Shown here: one piece after another, positions 32,371-41,122 of the stretch
How the letters are laid out: each line of letters opens with the position of its first letter
Numbering within the stretch: position 1 is the stretch's first letter
Source of the DNA: Marinobacterium sediminicola
GTDB lineage: Bacteria > Pseudomonadota > Gammaproteobacteria > Pseudomonadales > Balneatricaceae
Reading direction: 5' to 3'
Length of the DNA stretch: 64,000 nucleotides
NCBI RefSeq assembly: GCF_022343685.1
Contig: NZ_CP092123.1
Coordinates: forward strand, 1-64,000
Made by a program: the position numbers and the translations under genes
Notes under the pieces: generated by a model
The model's database searches: none
Seen by the model: only the letters and a program-made list of their open reading frames with translations
Told to the model about the DNA's origin: nothing

Positions 32371-33684
32371 TCAGCTGCCAAGCACAGCTGAAGGGTTATC
32401 CAGACTGTCGGAGCCTTCCAGCTCCACGTCTGAAATACCCAGGGTTGCCATCACCTCTTCGAGGACCTGTGTCTGTGCGGTCAAAGCATCTACGAAGGCC
32501 TGTACCCGGGCATTCCCTTCAGTGTTGCCGGCGGCAATCAGTACGTCGAAGGTTTCACCCTGCTCCGCAGCATCCACCATCGCCTGAGCAGCTGTTTGAG
32601 TGGCATCCAGATGCGCACGCATCTTCTCATCGAGAGCCGGATCAAGCGCCTGTGTCAGCGAGGACAGCGAAGGTCCGCTCAACCGAGAACCATCCATTCG
32701 GGAGTATTCACCCAGGTAGACATTGCGAATGCCGAGCGCATCGTAGAAATGCGACCAGTGCGTGTTGTCAGAGAAGCAATCGTGTTCCTCTTCAGGATCA
32801 TGCAACATCAGACCAAGCTTGGTTCTTTCCCCGGCCAGTTCACCATAGGACAGGCTACCCATGCCGGTGGTGATGGTGGCCAGAGCGCCCCGCTCGCCTT
32901 TGGCGGCCAGCTGCTTGCGGGCCTCGCCTTCGGGTTTCCAGTTGTTGGCCATCTCGGTCAGGTCATCGACCAGCAGGTCGGTGGCCGCCTTGAGGTAGGC
33001 ACCGCGACGGTCGCAATTGCCATTACTGCAGTTTTCGGTATCAAAATCCGTGGCGGGACGGTTGCCGGCTCCCGGCTGGGTGCCGTTCAGGTCCTGGCCC
33101 CAGAGCAGGAACTCGATGGCGTGGTAACCGGTCGCTACGTTGGCCTCGACACCATCGATTTCGTGCAGGGTTTCTGCCAATAGTGCCTTGTCGATACGGC
33201 TTGCGTTGACCTGCTTGCCGCCGATATTCAGCCTCGGGTTGGCGATGATGTTGGCGCTGTACCAGGCGTTGATGTCGGATTCGCTGCCGTAGTGGGTGTC
33301 ATCCACATAATCGATCAAGCCTTCATCCAGTGGCCAGGCGTTTACCTTGCCTTCCCAGTCATCGACGATCGCGTTGCCGAAGCGGAATACTTCGGATTGC
33401 TGGTATGGCACACGAGCGGCAATCCATGCCTCGCGAGCCGCTTTCAGGTTCGCGTCCGTGGGCTTCGCCAGCAGCGTGTCGATAGCCGCCTGCAACTGCT
33501 TGGCTGCGGTCAGGGAGTCTGCAAAAACGGCTTCCGCAATGTCGGCGTAATGCTGGTTGACCGAACTGGCCCTGGTGTCGACGACCGCACTGGTTGCGCT
33601 GGCCTGATTGATGGCAACCGGGGTGAACGGTGACATAAGCGCTGCCGCGATGACGGCGGGCAGCAGAAGACGTTTCAGTGTCAT
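32371..33684 (-). CDS. Imelysin family protein (IrpA/ICMP type)
   Basis: The 437-residue exported protein starts with MTLKRLLLPAVIAAALMSP. It has the imelysin features REAWIAARVPYQQSEVFRFGN and the metal-type motif GYHAIEFLLWGQDL (GxHxxE). FDTENCSNGNCDRRGAYLKAATDLLVDDL follows the usual insert. Imelysins of this type are iron-regulated and were described as insulin-cleaving metalloproteases or iron-regulated proteins A; protease activity is disputed. It is first in the operon imelysin - di-heme cytochrome - imelysin - DUF1513. A candidate Fur box lies 43-62 bp upstream of the start codon (33727-33746). Confidence 0.92.
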   Translation of the reverse strand: MTLKRLLLPAVIAAALMSPFTPVAINQASATSAVVDTRASSVNQHYADIAEAVFADSLTAAKQLQAAIDTLLAKPTDANLKAAREAWIAARVPYQQSEVFRFGNAIVDDWEGKVNAWPLDEGLIDYVDDTHYGSESDINAWYSANIIANPRLNIGGKQVNASRIDKALLAETLHEIDGVEANVATGYHAIEFLLWGQDLNGTQPGAGNRPATDFDTENCSNGNCDRRGAYLKAATDLLVDDLTEMANNWKPEGEARKQLAAKGERGALATITTGMGSLSYGELAGERTKLGLMLHDPEEEHDCFSDNTHWSHFYDALGIRNVYLGEYSRMDGSRLSGPSLSSLTQALDPALDEKMRAHLDATQTAAQAMVDAAEQGETFDVLIAAGNTEGNARVQAFVDALTAQTQVLEEVMATLGISDVELEGSDSLDNPSAVLGS

Positions 33685-33726
33685 GACAACTCCCTGAATC
33701 AAGTTAGGATTTGGCTACACTAAACT

Positions 33727-33746
33727 AAATGCAAATCGTTATCAAT
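33727..33746 (-). promoter_or_regulatory. Candidate Fur box of the imelysin operon
   Basis: AAATGCAAATCGTTATCAAT resembles one half-overlap of the Fur consensus (GATAATGATAATCATTATC), reading TGATAACGATTTGCATTT on the gene strand. Seventeen of 20 positions are shared with the block at 38536-38555, upstream of the porin gene, in the same orientation relative to its gene. The placement is typical for iron repression. Confidence 0.75.
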
Positions 33747-33765
33747 AATATTTAATGTCATGGGT

Positions 33766-33795
33766 GAAAAAAACCGGCAGTTGCTTTGCCGGTTT
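33766..33795 (-). terminator. Intrinsic terminator of the gamma carbonic anhydrase gene
   Basis: AAACCGGCA (33771-33779) pairs with TGCCGGTTT (33787-33795). On the minus strand it is followed by TTTTTTTCACC. It lies 29 bp after the stop of the carbonic anhydrase gene and separates it from the imelysin operon downstream. Confidence 0.9.
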
Positions 33796-33823
33796 GGTAT
33801 ACCACCATTGTGGGCTGATGCGA

Positions 33824-34369
33824 TCAGCTTTGGGCCCAATCCTCGGCGTTGTGTTTGGCTGACAAGCGGGCGTAGTTTTCGGCGGTATAGGTGAAGAACT
33901 CTTTTTCCTTTTGGGTCAGCTCTCGCTGAGGCTTGGCCGGGCGACCGACATACAGATAGCCGCTTTTGAGTGTCTTGCCTGGTGGTACCAGGCTACCGGC
34001 TCCGATAATGACATCATCCTCAATCACCGCGCCGTCCATGATCATGGCCCCCATGCCGACGAGGATGCGACTGCCCAGGGTGCAGCCGTGCAGCATTGCC
34101 TGATGACCGACGGTGACATGGTCGCCGATGATCAGTGGGAAGCCATCCGGATTGTAGGGGCCTGCGTGGGTAATGTGCAGTACCGAGCCGTCCTGAATAC
34201 TTGAATAGCGGCCAATGCGGATATAGTGCATGTCACCACGGATCACGGTCATCGGCCACACGGAACTGTGTTCACCGATCTCCACGTCACCCAGTACCAC
34301 GGCGCTGGGGTCGACAAAAACGTTGTCGGCCAGTTTCGGGGTCATGCCCTGATAGGGTCTTACATTCAT
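33824..34369 (-). CDS. yrdA: Gamma-class carbonic anhydrase family protein (YrdA-like)
   Basis: This 181-residue protein is a left-handed beta-helix of hexapeptide repeats (VVLGDVEIGEHSSVWPMTVIRGDMHYIRIG, then DHVTVGHQAMLHGCTLG, ILVGMGAMIMDGAVIEDDVIIGAGSLV). Histidines in HITHAG, GHQAMLHG are positioned as metal ligands of gamma carbonic anhydrases. The family includes YrdA/PaaY-type proteins with zinc or iron; catalytic activity of YrdA itself is weak. The ATG at 34369 has a strong AGGAGA; the frame extends further to 34492 but without family support. It is divergent from prlC; the pair yrdA-prlC-yheV is also found in Pseudomonas near dnaA, as I recall. Confidence 0.93.
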   Translation of the reverse strand: MNVRPYQGMTPKLADNVFVDPSAVVLGDVEIGEHSSVWPMTVIRGDMHYIRIGRYSSIQDGSVLHITHAGPYNPDGFPLIIGDHVTVGHQAMLHGCTLGSRILVGMGAMIMDGAVIEDDVIIGAGSLVPPGKTLKSGYLYVGRPAKPQRELTQKEKEFFTYTAENYARLSAKHNAEDWAQS

Positions 34370-34484
34370 GCGGCTCTCCTGAATCTGATTGAAATCGCCT
34401 CTGCTGAGCCCCATTGTATACTGAATTAGAAAGTTGACCCTGCAATGCCGGTTTTGAATACCGATCCATAATGGAGAGATCCCC

Positions 34485-36515
34485 ATGTCCAACCCTCTGC
34501 TCGAGCGTCATCTGCTGCCACCGTTCAGCCGTATCCTGCCGGAGCATGCCGAGCCCGCCATTGATGAGCTGCTGGCGCGCAACCGTTCCCGTATCGCCGA
34601 GTTGACCGCGGATGCTTCTGTAAGTGGCTGGACGCTGGTGGCTGAGCTGGAACAGCTCAACGATGAGCTTGCCCAGGCCTGGTCACCGGTCTCTCATCTT
34701 AATGCCGTGATGAACTCGGATGCCTGGCGAGAGGCGTATAACGCCTGCCTGCCCAAGTTGTCAGAGTACTGGACGGAATTGGGCCAGCATCAGGGCCTGT
34801 TCAAGGCGTTCGAGGCACTGGCTGACAGTGATGAATATCAGCAGTTGAGCCCTGCGCGTCGCAAGGTTGTGGATAACGCTTTACGCGACTTCCGTTTGTC
34901 TGGCATTGCCCTGCCGGAAGCCCAGCAGAAGCGCTATGCCGAACTGCAGCAGCGTCTGTCGGAACTGACGACGAAATTTGCCGAGAACGTACTTGATGCA
35001 ACCCAGGGCTGGTGGAAAGAGATCCGCGATGAAGCTGAACTGTCTGGCTTGCCCGAGCATGCGGTGGCTGCTGCCAGAGAAGCCGCCAAGGCCAGGGAAC
35101 TGGATGGCTGGGTGATCACGCTGGACTTCCCGGCCTACTATGCGGTCATGGCTTTTGCCGACAACCGCAGCCTGCGTGAAGAGCTGTATCGAGCCTTCAG
35201 CACCCGGGCCTCGGATCAGGGGCCCAAGGCGGGTGAATGGGACAACTCCGAGGTGATGAACGAGATTCTGGCGCTGCGCCATGAGCTGGCCCAGTTGCTC
35301 GGGTTCGACACCTACGCCGACTACTCGCTGGCGACCAAAATGGCACAATCGCCGCAGCAGGTGGTGAGCTTCCTCGAAGATCTGGCAACCGAAACGCGTC
35401 CGGTCGCCGAGCAGGAAGTGGCCGAACTGCAAGCTTTCGCACGTGAACGCGATGGTATCGAAGCACTCCATGCCTGGGATGTGACCTACTATGGCGAAAA
35501 GCTGAAACAGGCCCGGTACGAGATTTCGCAGCAGGAGTTGCGTCCCTACTTCCCGCTGCCCAAGGTACTGGACGGCATGTTCACCATCGCCGGTCGCCTG
35601 TTTGACCTGGAGGTGGAAGAGCAGCCGACATTTGACAGCTGGCATGCGGATGCGCGCCTGTTTGCGCTCAAGCGCAGTGGCGAAACCTTTGCTTATTGTT
35701 ACCTGGATCCCTTCGCCCGCAGCGGCAAGCGTGGCGGTGCCTGGATGGATGACTGCCGGGTACGTCGCCGCCTCAGCGAGGCCGAGCTGCAGTTGCCGGT
35801 AGCCTATCTGGTGTGCAACTTCACACCGCCCTTGCCTGACCAGCCGGCGTTGCTGACCCATGACGAGGTGACCACCCTGTTCCACGAATTCGGTCACGGC
35901 CTGCATCATATGCTGACGCAGATGGAGGAAGCCGACATCAGCGGCATCAATGGTGTCGCCTGGGATGCGGTGGAGCTGCCGAGCCAATTCATGGAAAACT
36001 GGTGCTGGGAGCCGGAAGCACTGGCATTGATTTCCGGTCATCACGAGACCGGCGAGCCGCTGCCGCAGGCGCTGCTGGACAAGATGCTGGCGGCCAAACA
36101 CTTCCAGTCCGGCATGATGATGATGCGTCAGCTGGAGTTTTCGCTGTTCGATTTCCGTCTGCACCATGAGTACCAGCCGGGCAAGACCGAGATCCAGGCA
36201 CTGCTGGATGGCGTACGTGAACAGGTGGCAGTGATTCGCCCGCCGGCCGATAACCGCTTCCAGCATGGTTTCAGCCATATCTTCGCTGGGGGCTATGCCG
36301 CCGGTTATTACAGTTACAAATGGGCTGAGGTGCTGTCTGCAGACGCCTTCTCCCGCTTTGAAGAAGAAGGCATTTTCAACACGGACACCGGGCTTGCCTT
36401 CCGCCAGGAGATTCTGGAACAGGGCGGCTCGGGTGATCCCATGGATCTGTTTGTTGCTTTCCGTGGTCGTGAGCCCAGTGTAGACGCTCTGCTACGTCAT
36501 TCCGGTATCCGTTGA
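34485..36515 (+). CDS. prlC: Oligopeptidase A
   Basis: PrlC is a cytosolic M3-family zinc peptidase that degrades signal peptides and short peptides. The 676-residue protein has the catalytic motif HEFGHGLHH (HExxH) in TTLFHEFGHGLHHMLTQ and the downstream zinc glutamate region (SGINGVAWDAVELPSQFMENW). GGAGAG stands a few bases before the ATG. Length is normal for the family. It is followed after 11 bp by yheV, as in relatives. Confidence 0.97.
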   Translation: MSNPLLERHLLPPFSRILPEHAEPAIDELLARNRSRIAELTADASVSGWTLVAELEQLNDELAQAWSPVSHLNAVMNSDAWREAYNACLPKLSEYWTELGQHQGLFKAFEALADSDEYQQLSPARRKVVDNALRDFRLSGIALPEAQQKRYAELQQRLSELTTKFAENVLDATQGWWKEIRDEAELSGLPEHAVAAAREAAKARELDGWVITLDFPAYYAVMAFADNRSLREELYRAFSTRASDQGPKAGEWDNSEVMNEILALRHELAQLLGFDTYADYSLATKMAQSPQQVVSFLEDLATETRPVAEQEVAELQAFARERDGIEALHAWDVTYYGEKLKQARYEISQQELRPYFPLPKVLDGMFTIAGRLFDLEVEEQPTFDSWHADARLFALKRSGETFAYCYLDPFARSGKRGGAWMDDCRVRRRLSEAELQLPVAYLVCNFTPPLPDQPALLTHDEVTTLFHEFGHGLHHMLTQMEEADISGINGVAWDAVELPSQFMENWCWEPEALALISGHHETGEPLPQALLDKMLAAKHFQSGMMMMRQLEFSLFDFRLHHEYQPGKTEIQALLDGVREQVAVIRPPADNRFQHGFSHIFAGGYAAGYYSYKWAEVLSADAFSRFEEEGIFNTDTGLAFRQEILEQGGSGDPMDLFVAFRGREPSVDALLRHSGIR

Positions 36516-36526
36516 GAGGTTTGAAC

Positions 36527-36802
36527 ATGAGTGTACAAAAGCGATTCATTGCGGGCGCGGTCTGTCCTCGCTGCGGTGAAATGGACACGGTACGCATGTA
36601 CCGCGATGACGAGCGCGAACATCGCGAGTGCATCAAGTGCGGTTTTGCCGACTCGTTGCGCCTGGATGGTCGTCCTGACCCCAATGAAATTGAAACCCGC
36701 GTCAGCGGCGAGCGCTCCGACAAGGCGCCGGCGGCGGTGGCGGACGACAGCCCACAGCCGATCCGCATCATGGATCCCGGTACCCTGCGCCGGGATCATT
36801 GA
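36527..36802 (+). CDS. yheV: YheV family putative zinc ribbon protein
   Basis: This 91-residue protein has two CxxC pairs, CPRC (about residue 13) and CIKC (about residue 37), forming a zinc ribbon, followed by a disordered charged tail. It begins MSVQKRFIAGAVCPRCGEMD, the conserved family start, preceded by GAGAGG. It lies just after prlC, the conserved partner. Its molecular function is unknown. The stop overlaps the possible start of tag. Confidence 0.9.
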   Translation: MSVQKRFIAGAVCPRCGEMDTVRMYRDDEREHRECIKCGFADSLRLDGRPDPNEIETRVSGERSDKAPAAVADDSPQPIRIMDPGTLRRDH

Positions 36803-36804
36803 TC

Positions 36805-37410
36805 GTGCTCACTTCCCCGCTATCGCCCATGCCCTGTGGCTGGGCGATGCAAAGCCCGCTGGAGCATGAGTATCACGACCGTGAATGGGGTGTGCCCCAA
36901 ACCGATGATCAGGTGCTGTTCGAATTTCTGGTGCTGGAATCGGCGCAGGCCGGTCTGAGCTGGCGCACGGTGCTGGAAAAACGGGAAGGCTACCGCTATC
37001 ACTATCAGGGTTTTGACCCGGAGCGGGTGGCGGCGTTTGGCGAGGTCGAAATTGTCCGCATGCTGGCTGATGCGGGCATCATCCGTAATCGTGCCAAGGT
37101 TGAGGCCTCGATCAACAATGCGAAGGTTTTCCTCGAGCTTCAGGCCCGTTACGGGAGTTTCGCCCAATTTCTCTGGCGATATGTGGATGGCCGGCCCGTT
37201 CAGTCCGACTTTGAATGCATGGAGCAGATTCCAGCCCAGACCGCCTTGTCACAGCAGCTGGCCAAAGACCTCAAACGCGAAGGGGTACGTTTTTTTGGCC
37301 CGACCATCGCCTATGCCTACATGCAGGCGGTGGGACTGGTGAATGATCACTTACGCCACTGTCCCCGCCATCAGGTTTGCCTTGAGCTGGGGCGAGCGGT
37401 CAGTGTCTGA
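36805..37410 (+). CDS. tag: DNA-3-methyladenine glycosylase I
   Basis: Tag removes 3-methyladenine from alkylated DNA. The protein has the family features MPCGWA...EHEYHDREWGVP (zinc and substrate-pocket residues), LVLESAQAGLSW and the C-terminal FFGPTIAYAYMQAVGLVNDHLRHCPRH with cysteine and histidine zinc ligands. The start is uncertain: TTG 36799 overlaps the yheV stop, GTG 36805 has GGGA upstream, and ATG 36829 aligns with E. coli Tag. I list GTG 36805 (201 residues). It probably belongs to a prlC-yheV-tag unit that ends at the hairpin of 37410-37441. In Pseudomonas tag lies beside glyQ instead. Confidence 0.93.
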   Translation: MLTSPLSPMPCGWAMQSPLEHEYHDREWGVPQTDDQVLFEFLVLESAQAGLSWRTVLEKREGYRYHYQGFDPERVAAFGEVEIVRMLADAGIIRNRAKVEASINNAKVFLELQARYGSFAQFLWRYVDGRPVQSDFECMEQIPAQTALSQQLAKDLKREGVRFFGPTIAYAYMQAVGLVNDHLRHCPRHQVCLELGRAVSV

Positions 37411-37441
37411 AAAGCCGGCCGTGTCTGCAAGGCCGGCTTTT
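37410..37441. terminator. Bidirectional terminator tag / porin
   Basis: AAAAGCCGGCC (37410-37420) pairs perfectly with GGCCGGCTTTT (37431-37441) around a 10-base loop, with A/T ends on both sides. It lies between converging tag and the porin gene. Confidence 0.9.
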
Positions 37442-37458
37442 GCCCGAGGGCACTGACT

Positions 37459-38508
37459 TCAGAAGTAGGTTGCCAGAACCAGATTCAGAGTGTCAGCGTC
37501 CTCGTCGGTGTAACCTTCCTCGCGCACATACTCGGCGATCAGCTCGGCATTGTCGCCCAACTCTCGGCTGATGCTGGCGGCCAGGCGTTTTTCTGCCAAA
37601 TCCAGGTCAGCGGCCTCGTCCGATTCGCTGTAACCCAGTGCCAGCGTGCCTGGAGCACCGAATACTGCGGTATTGTAGTGAGCACCCAGGTGCCAGACGC
37701 TGGGCTTGGCACCGGCGAGCGAGTCGAAAGCGTCGGCCTGTACCCATTCGGCTGAAATGCCTGCTTCACCCAGTTCCATTGCAACGTTCAGACGCCAGGC
37801 AGACTGTTTTTCATCCACTCCGGCATCCAGGAAAAGCTCGGTATTACCGATGTTGTTCAGGTAGCCGGCGCCTACAGACAGGCCATTGCCAAAGGCGTAA
37901 CCCAGATTCACACCCGCGTTATTAACGCTGTCATCGTTGTCCTGATCACCCTTGAACAGGTAGAAGTCAGAGCTGAAACCCGCTTGAGCGTAGCTCAGCA
38001 CCGCCAGATCGTCAGTGTTATCGGTCAGGTCGTCGGTCAGAGGATCGGTCCAGGTGGCGCTTTCAATCACGCCGAAGGGGATACCGCTTTTGCCGATGGT
38101 CAGGGACAGCGGGTTACCCTCTTTGGCGAGGGTAGCGATCGCTTCATCGACGTAGAACTCATCGCCTTCCTTGTACTTCAAAGTGGTTGAGAGACTGATC
38201 AGTTCGTTGACCTGTGCATCCACGACCAGTTTGACAGCATCTACATCCAGATCGTTGGTGCTGCCTGTTTCCAGTTCACTGTGAGTGGCCAGAAATTCGG
38301 CTTTGCCGCTCAGGGTGATGCGATCGGTCCACTGGTTTGCCACAGCGCCTGATGCGGCATCAGGCTGGCTTGCCTGGCGAGCCTCCAGTTCAGAGATGCG
38401 CTGTTTCAGCGCCTCGATCTCGGCAGCGACAGAGTTGTCGGCGGCCTGGGTAACCAAAGGGAGTGCCATGATGGAGGCGCAGGTGATGGAGAGCAGAGAT
38501 TTTTTCAC
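37459..38508 (-). CDS. LbtU-like outer-membrane porin, iron-regulated
   Basis: The 349-residue protein has a signal peptide (MKKSLLSITCASIMALPLVTQA). A short coiled-coil (AAEIEALKQRISELEARQA) follows at about 28-46, then a region of alternating beta strands ending in an aromatic residue (LVLATYF), as in outer-membrane barrels. The combination of coiled-coil start and barrel resembles the LbtU siderophore porin of Legionella and its homologues; this assignment is from memory. A Fur-like box precedes it (38536-38555), 17 of 20 bases identical to the box upstream of the imelysin operon. This places it in the same iron regulon. It ends at the bidirectional hairpin shared with tag. Confidence 0.82.
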   Translation of the reverse strand: MKKSLLSITCASIMALPLVTQAADNSVAAEIEALKQRISELEARQASQPDAASGAVANQWTDRITLSGKAEFLATHSELETGSTNDLDVDAVKLVVDAQVNELISLSTTLKYKEGDEFYVDEAIATLAKEGNPLSLTIGKSGIPFGVIESATWTDPLTDDLTDNTDDLAVLSYAQAGFSSDFYLFKGDQDNDDSVNNAGVNLGYAFGNGLSVGAGYLNNIGNTELFLDAGVDEKQSAWRLNVAMELGEAGISAEWVQADAFDSLAGAKPSVWHLGAHYNTAVFGAPGTLALGYSESDEAADLDLAEKRLAASISRELGDNAELIAEYVREEGYTDEDADTLNLVLATYF

Positions 38509-38535
38509 GGTAATTCCAGAAAGTAACGTTATGTT

Positions 38536-38555
38536 TAATGCGAATCGTTATTAAT
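38536..38555 (-). promoter_or_regulatory. Candidate Fur box of the porin gene
   Basis: TAATGCGAATCGTTATTAAT resembles the Fur consensus and is 17/20 identical to the box at 33727-33746. It lies 28-47 bp upstream of the porin start codon, overlapping the expected promoter. Confidence 0.75.
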
Positions 38556-38622
38556 TGTATTCCATTAAAATGACTCTCTGCAAGTACCACAGGCTGCGTT
38601 CCTGTGTGTGGCAGCAGGTTCC

Positions 38623-39717
38623 TCAGTTGGAGGGGTTGTACCAGACGCGGTAGATGACATCGGCCTTATCGTCGGAAATCAGCAGATCGCCATCTGGCTC
38701 GATCAGTACATCAACCGGGCGTCCCCAGGCACGTTCACCCTGCCGCCAGCCGGTGATGAATGCTTCCACGGACAGCACCTTATCTCCGGCAGTGGCGATC
38801 CGCATGACCCTGTAACCCACCTTGCTGGAACGGTTCCAGGAGCCGTGTTGGGCCATGAACAGCGTGGTGTTCGGCGTGTCGGGAAACTGCGTTGCGGTAT
38901 AGAAGCTGATACCCAGGGCTGCGACATGAGCGCCGAGCAGCGCGACCGGCGGTTCACTGTTGATGGCTCGGCTGCCATCACCGAACAGAGGGTCAGGAAG
39001 TCCGTTGCCATGAACGAATGGGAAACCAAAATGCAGTCCACCCTGCTCGGCGCGATTGAGCTCATCATCCGGTTGGTCGTCACCCAGATGGTCGCGGCCA
39101 TTGTCGGTAAACCAGAGACTGCCGTCTTCGGGATGCCAGGCAAAGCCAACCGAGTTGCGCACACCGCGTATCCAGGGAGCGGATTCGCCGGTTTCAGGGT
39201 CAAATCGCATGATGCTGGCAAAACGGGGGTCCGTGTGCAGGCAGGCATTGCAGGGTGCACCGAGTGTGAAGTAAAAGGCACCGTCGGGCCCCTGCTTCAG
39301 ATATTTCCAGCCGTGATGGGTGATGTCGGGGAGGTTGTCGAGGACCATCTCCGGGGCCGGAGGGTCGGCCAGACGGCTGTCGATATCGTTCAGGCGAATC
39401 AGGCCGGTCAACTCGGCGATGTATAGATCTCCCTCAGACCAGGCTACGCCATTGGGCAGGCGTCGCCTCGACAGCAGCGTATATCGGCGCTCATAACGCT
39501 GGTCACCATCGAGATCCTGAAGCGCGAAAACGCGACCGTCACGCCGGGTACCCACATACAGGGTGCCAGAGGGACTCAGTGTCATCTGGCGGGCGTCAGG
39601 TACTTCGGCGACAACTTCGATTCGGTATCCTGGAGGCAGTTGTAGCCTCTCCAGCGGCAGCGCTTCGCTGAAACCGGTCAGTGGGGGCAGGATCAGCAGT
39701 AGTAGCCAGCGCATCAT
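38623..39717 (-). CDS. PQQ-dependent sugar dehydrogenase-like protein (sorbosone dehydrogenase family)
   Basis: The 364-residue protein has a signal peptide (RWLLLLILPPLTGFSEA) and a six-bladed beta-propeller of the soluble glucose/sorbosone dehydrogenase family, with LPPGYRIEVVAEVPDARQM, VRNSVGFAWHPEDGSLWFTDNGRDHLGDD and ISDDKADVIYRVWY. These blocks match the PQQ-binding family, but the catalytic histidine cannot be assigned with confidence by eye. No PQQ synthesis genes are in the window. A CNACLH sequence in the middle is a possible disulfide or an accidental CxxCxH arrangement. It lies 61 bp downstream of the MATE gene on the same strand and could be cotranscribed with it. The substrate is unknown. 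Confidence 0.82.
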   Translation of the reverse strand: MMRWLLLLILPPLTGFSEALPLERLQLPPGYRIEVVAEVPDARQMTLSPSGTLYVGTRRDGRVFALQDLDGDQRYERRYTLLSRRRLPNGVAWSEGDLYIAELTGLIRLNDIDSRLADPPAPEMVLDNLPDITHHGWKYLKQGPDGAFYFTLGAPCNACLHTDPRFASIMRFDPETGESAPWIRGVRNSVGFAWHPEDGSLWFTDNGRDHLGDDQPDDELNRAEQGGLHFGFPFVHGNGLPDPLFGDGSRAINSEPPVALLGAHVAALGISFYTATQFPDTPNTTLFMAQHGSWNRSSKVGYRVMRIATAGDKVLSVEAFITGWRQGERAWGRPVDVLIEPDGDLLISDDKADVIYRVWYNPSN

Positions 39718-39778
39718 GGGTTCTCCTTATGGTGCAATAAGAAGAGTCTGGTCGTCCTGCCGACTTTGCGCCAGGGTT

Positions 39779-41122
39779 TTAGCCGCGAGAAAACCAGGCA
39801 TCCTGCCGGTCAAGCCGCCAGAATACCCATGCGCCGGTCAGGCCACGAGCCGCGAACAGGGCGATAAAGGCCAGCCACAGTCCCTGGTTGCCCAGCGATT
39901 GACTGAACCACCAGACCGGTGCGAACACCAGCAAAACCGACACCAGCATGGTGTCCTGCATCGCTTTGACTCGGGTCGTGCCGATGAAAATGCCATCCAG
40001 CAGAAAACTCCAGGTGCCGATCAGAGGCAGGATGACGATCCACGGCAGGTAGAGCACCGCTTCATGGCGGACTTCGGGGATGTCCGTTAACAGGTGGATG
40101 ATCGGCTTGCCCCCAAGCCAGAACAGCAGTGTCAGCAAGCAGGCGCTGAGGGCTGACCACAGAGTGGCACAGACAAGAACCCGATAGAATCCGCTGCGTT
40201 TTTTCTCCCCCAGCGCCTTGCCTGTCAGTGCTTCGGTGGCATGCGCAAACCCGTCCAGTGCGTTGGAGATCAGCAGCAGAAAGTTGAGCAGCACAGCATT
40301 GGCCGACAGAATGGTTGTGCCCTGCTTGGCACCCTGGGCCGTGAAGAAAGCAAAGGTCATCAACAGCAGCAGTGTGCGAACGAACAGGTAGCGGTTTACG
40401 CTGATCAGTTCGCGATAGTCGCCAAGGCGGTGAAGTTGTTGCCAGATCCAGCGGCCAGGGAGATGGCCCAGCAGGCGGCGACAGAACCATAACCCCAGCA
40501 ACAGGCTGAAGTATTCTGCGCAGACGGTGGCCAGTGCCACACCGTCTGCCGCCATGCCAAAGCCGAACACGAACAGCAGGTCGAGCAGCATATTGAGCAG
40601 GTTGGTGCTGGTTAACAGGATCAGGGCGATGCGGGTGTTCTGGTTACCAACGAACCAGCCCAGCAAGGCAAAGTTGCATAGCACCGCAGGGGCTCCAAAC
40701 GCCCGTATTGCCGTGTACTCGGCCGCAGAAGCCAGTACCGTCGGCTCCGGGTCCATCAGCTGTAATGCCAACGAGGTCAGCGGCGTGCGCAAAAGCAGAA
40801 TCAGTATGCCGATCGTAACGCCGAGGACCAGTGACTGTCCCAGTAAGGTACGAATGCGTTCGCCATCCTGGCGACCACAGGCCTGCGCCACCATGCCGGT
40901 CGTGCCCATGCGCAGGAAACCGAATGCCCAGTAGAGGATGGAGAAGATCATGCTGCCAACGGCTACGGCACCCAGATGATGAGGATCGGGCAGATGGCCA
41001 ATGACGGCGGTATCGACCAGGCCCAGCAGCGGCACGGTGATGTTGGATAGCATCATCGGCCATGCCAGTGACCACACGCGGGCGTGGGTAGCCTTATCGG
41101 GCCAGTATGCCGGTCGAATCAT
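39779..41122 (-). CDS. MATE family multidrug/metabolite exporter (DinF-like)
   Basis: This 447-residue membrane protein has the 12-helix layout of MATE transporters, with the two related halves (LAWPMMLSNITVPLLGLVDTAVIGHL at the start, LLMTFAFFTAQGAKQG in the second half). The N-terminal block resembles DinF. Cation-coupled export of drugs or metabolites is the family function; the substrate is unknown. Its start codon overlaps the znuB stop by 4 bp (ATGA), so it is translated with zur-znuC-znuB. This suggests zinc-responsive expression, although no direct functional link to zinc is established. Confidence 0.92.
   Translation of the reverse strand: MIRPAYWPDKATHARVWSLAWPMMLSNITVPLLGLVDTAVIGHLPDPHHLGAVAVGSMIFSILYWAFGFLRMGTTGMVAQACGRQDGERIRTLLGQSLVLGVTIGILILLLRTPLTSLALQLMDPEPTVLASAAEYTAIRAFGAPAVLCNFALLGWFVGNQNTRIALILLTSTNLLNMLLDLLFVFGFGMAADGVALATVCAEYFSLLLGLWFCRRLLGHLPGRWIWQQLHRLGDYRELISVNRYLFVRTLLLLMTFAFFTAQGAKQGTTILSANAVLLNFLLLISNALDGFAHATEALTGKALGEKKRSGFYRVLVCATLWSALSACLLTLLFWLGGKPIIHLLTDIPEVRHEAVLYLPWIVILPLIGTWSFLLDGIFIGTTRVKAMQDTMLVSVLLVFAPVWWFSQSLGNQGLWLAFIALFAARGLTGAWVFWRLDRQDAWFSRG

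Noticed and set aside
34881..36278. Leftward open frame of 465 codons opposite prlC
   Set aside because: Antisense shadow of oligopeptidase A, whose motif HEFGHGLHH and family length are beyond doubt.
39240..39260. CNACLH in the sorbosone dehydrogenase-like protein as a heme c site
   Set aside because: The pattern is CxxCxH, not CxxCH, so covalent heme attachment is not expected.
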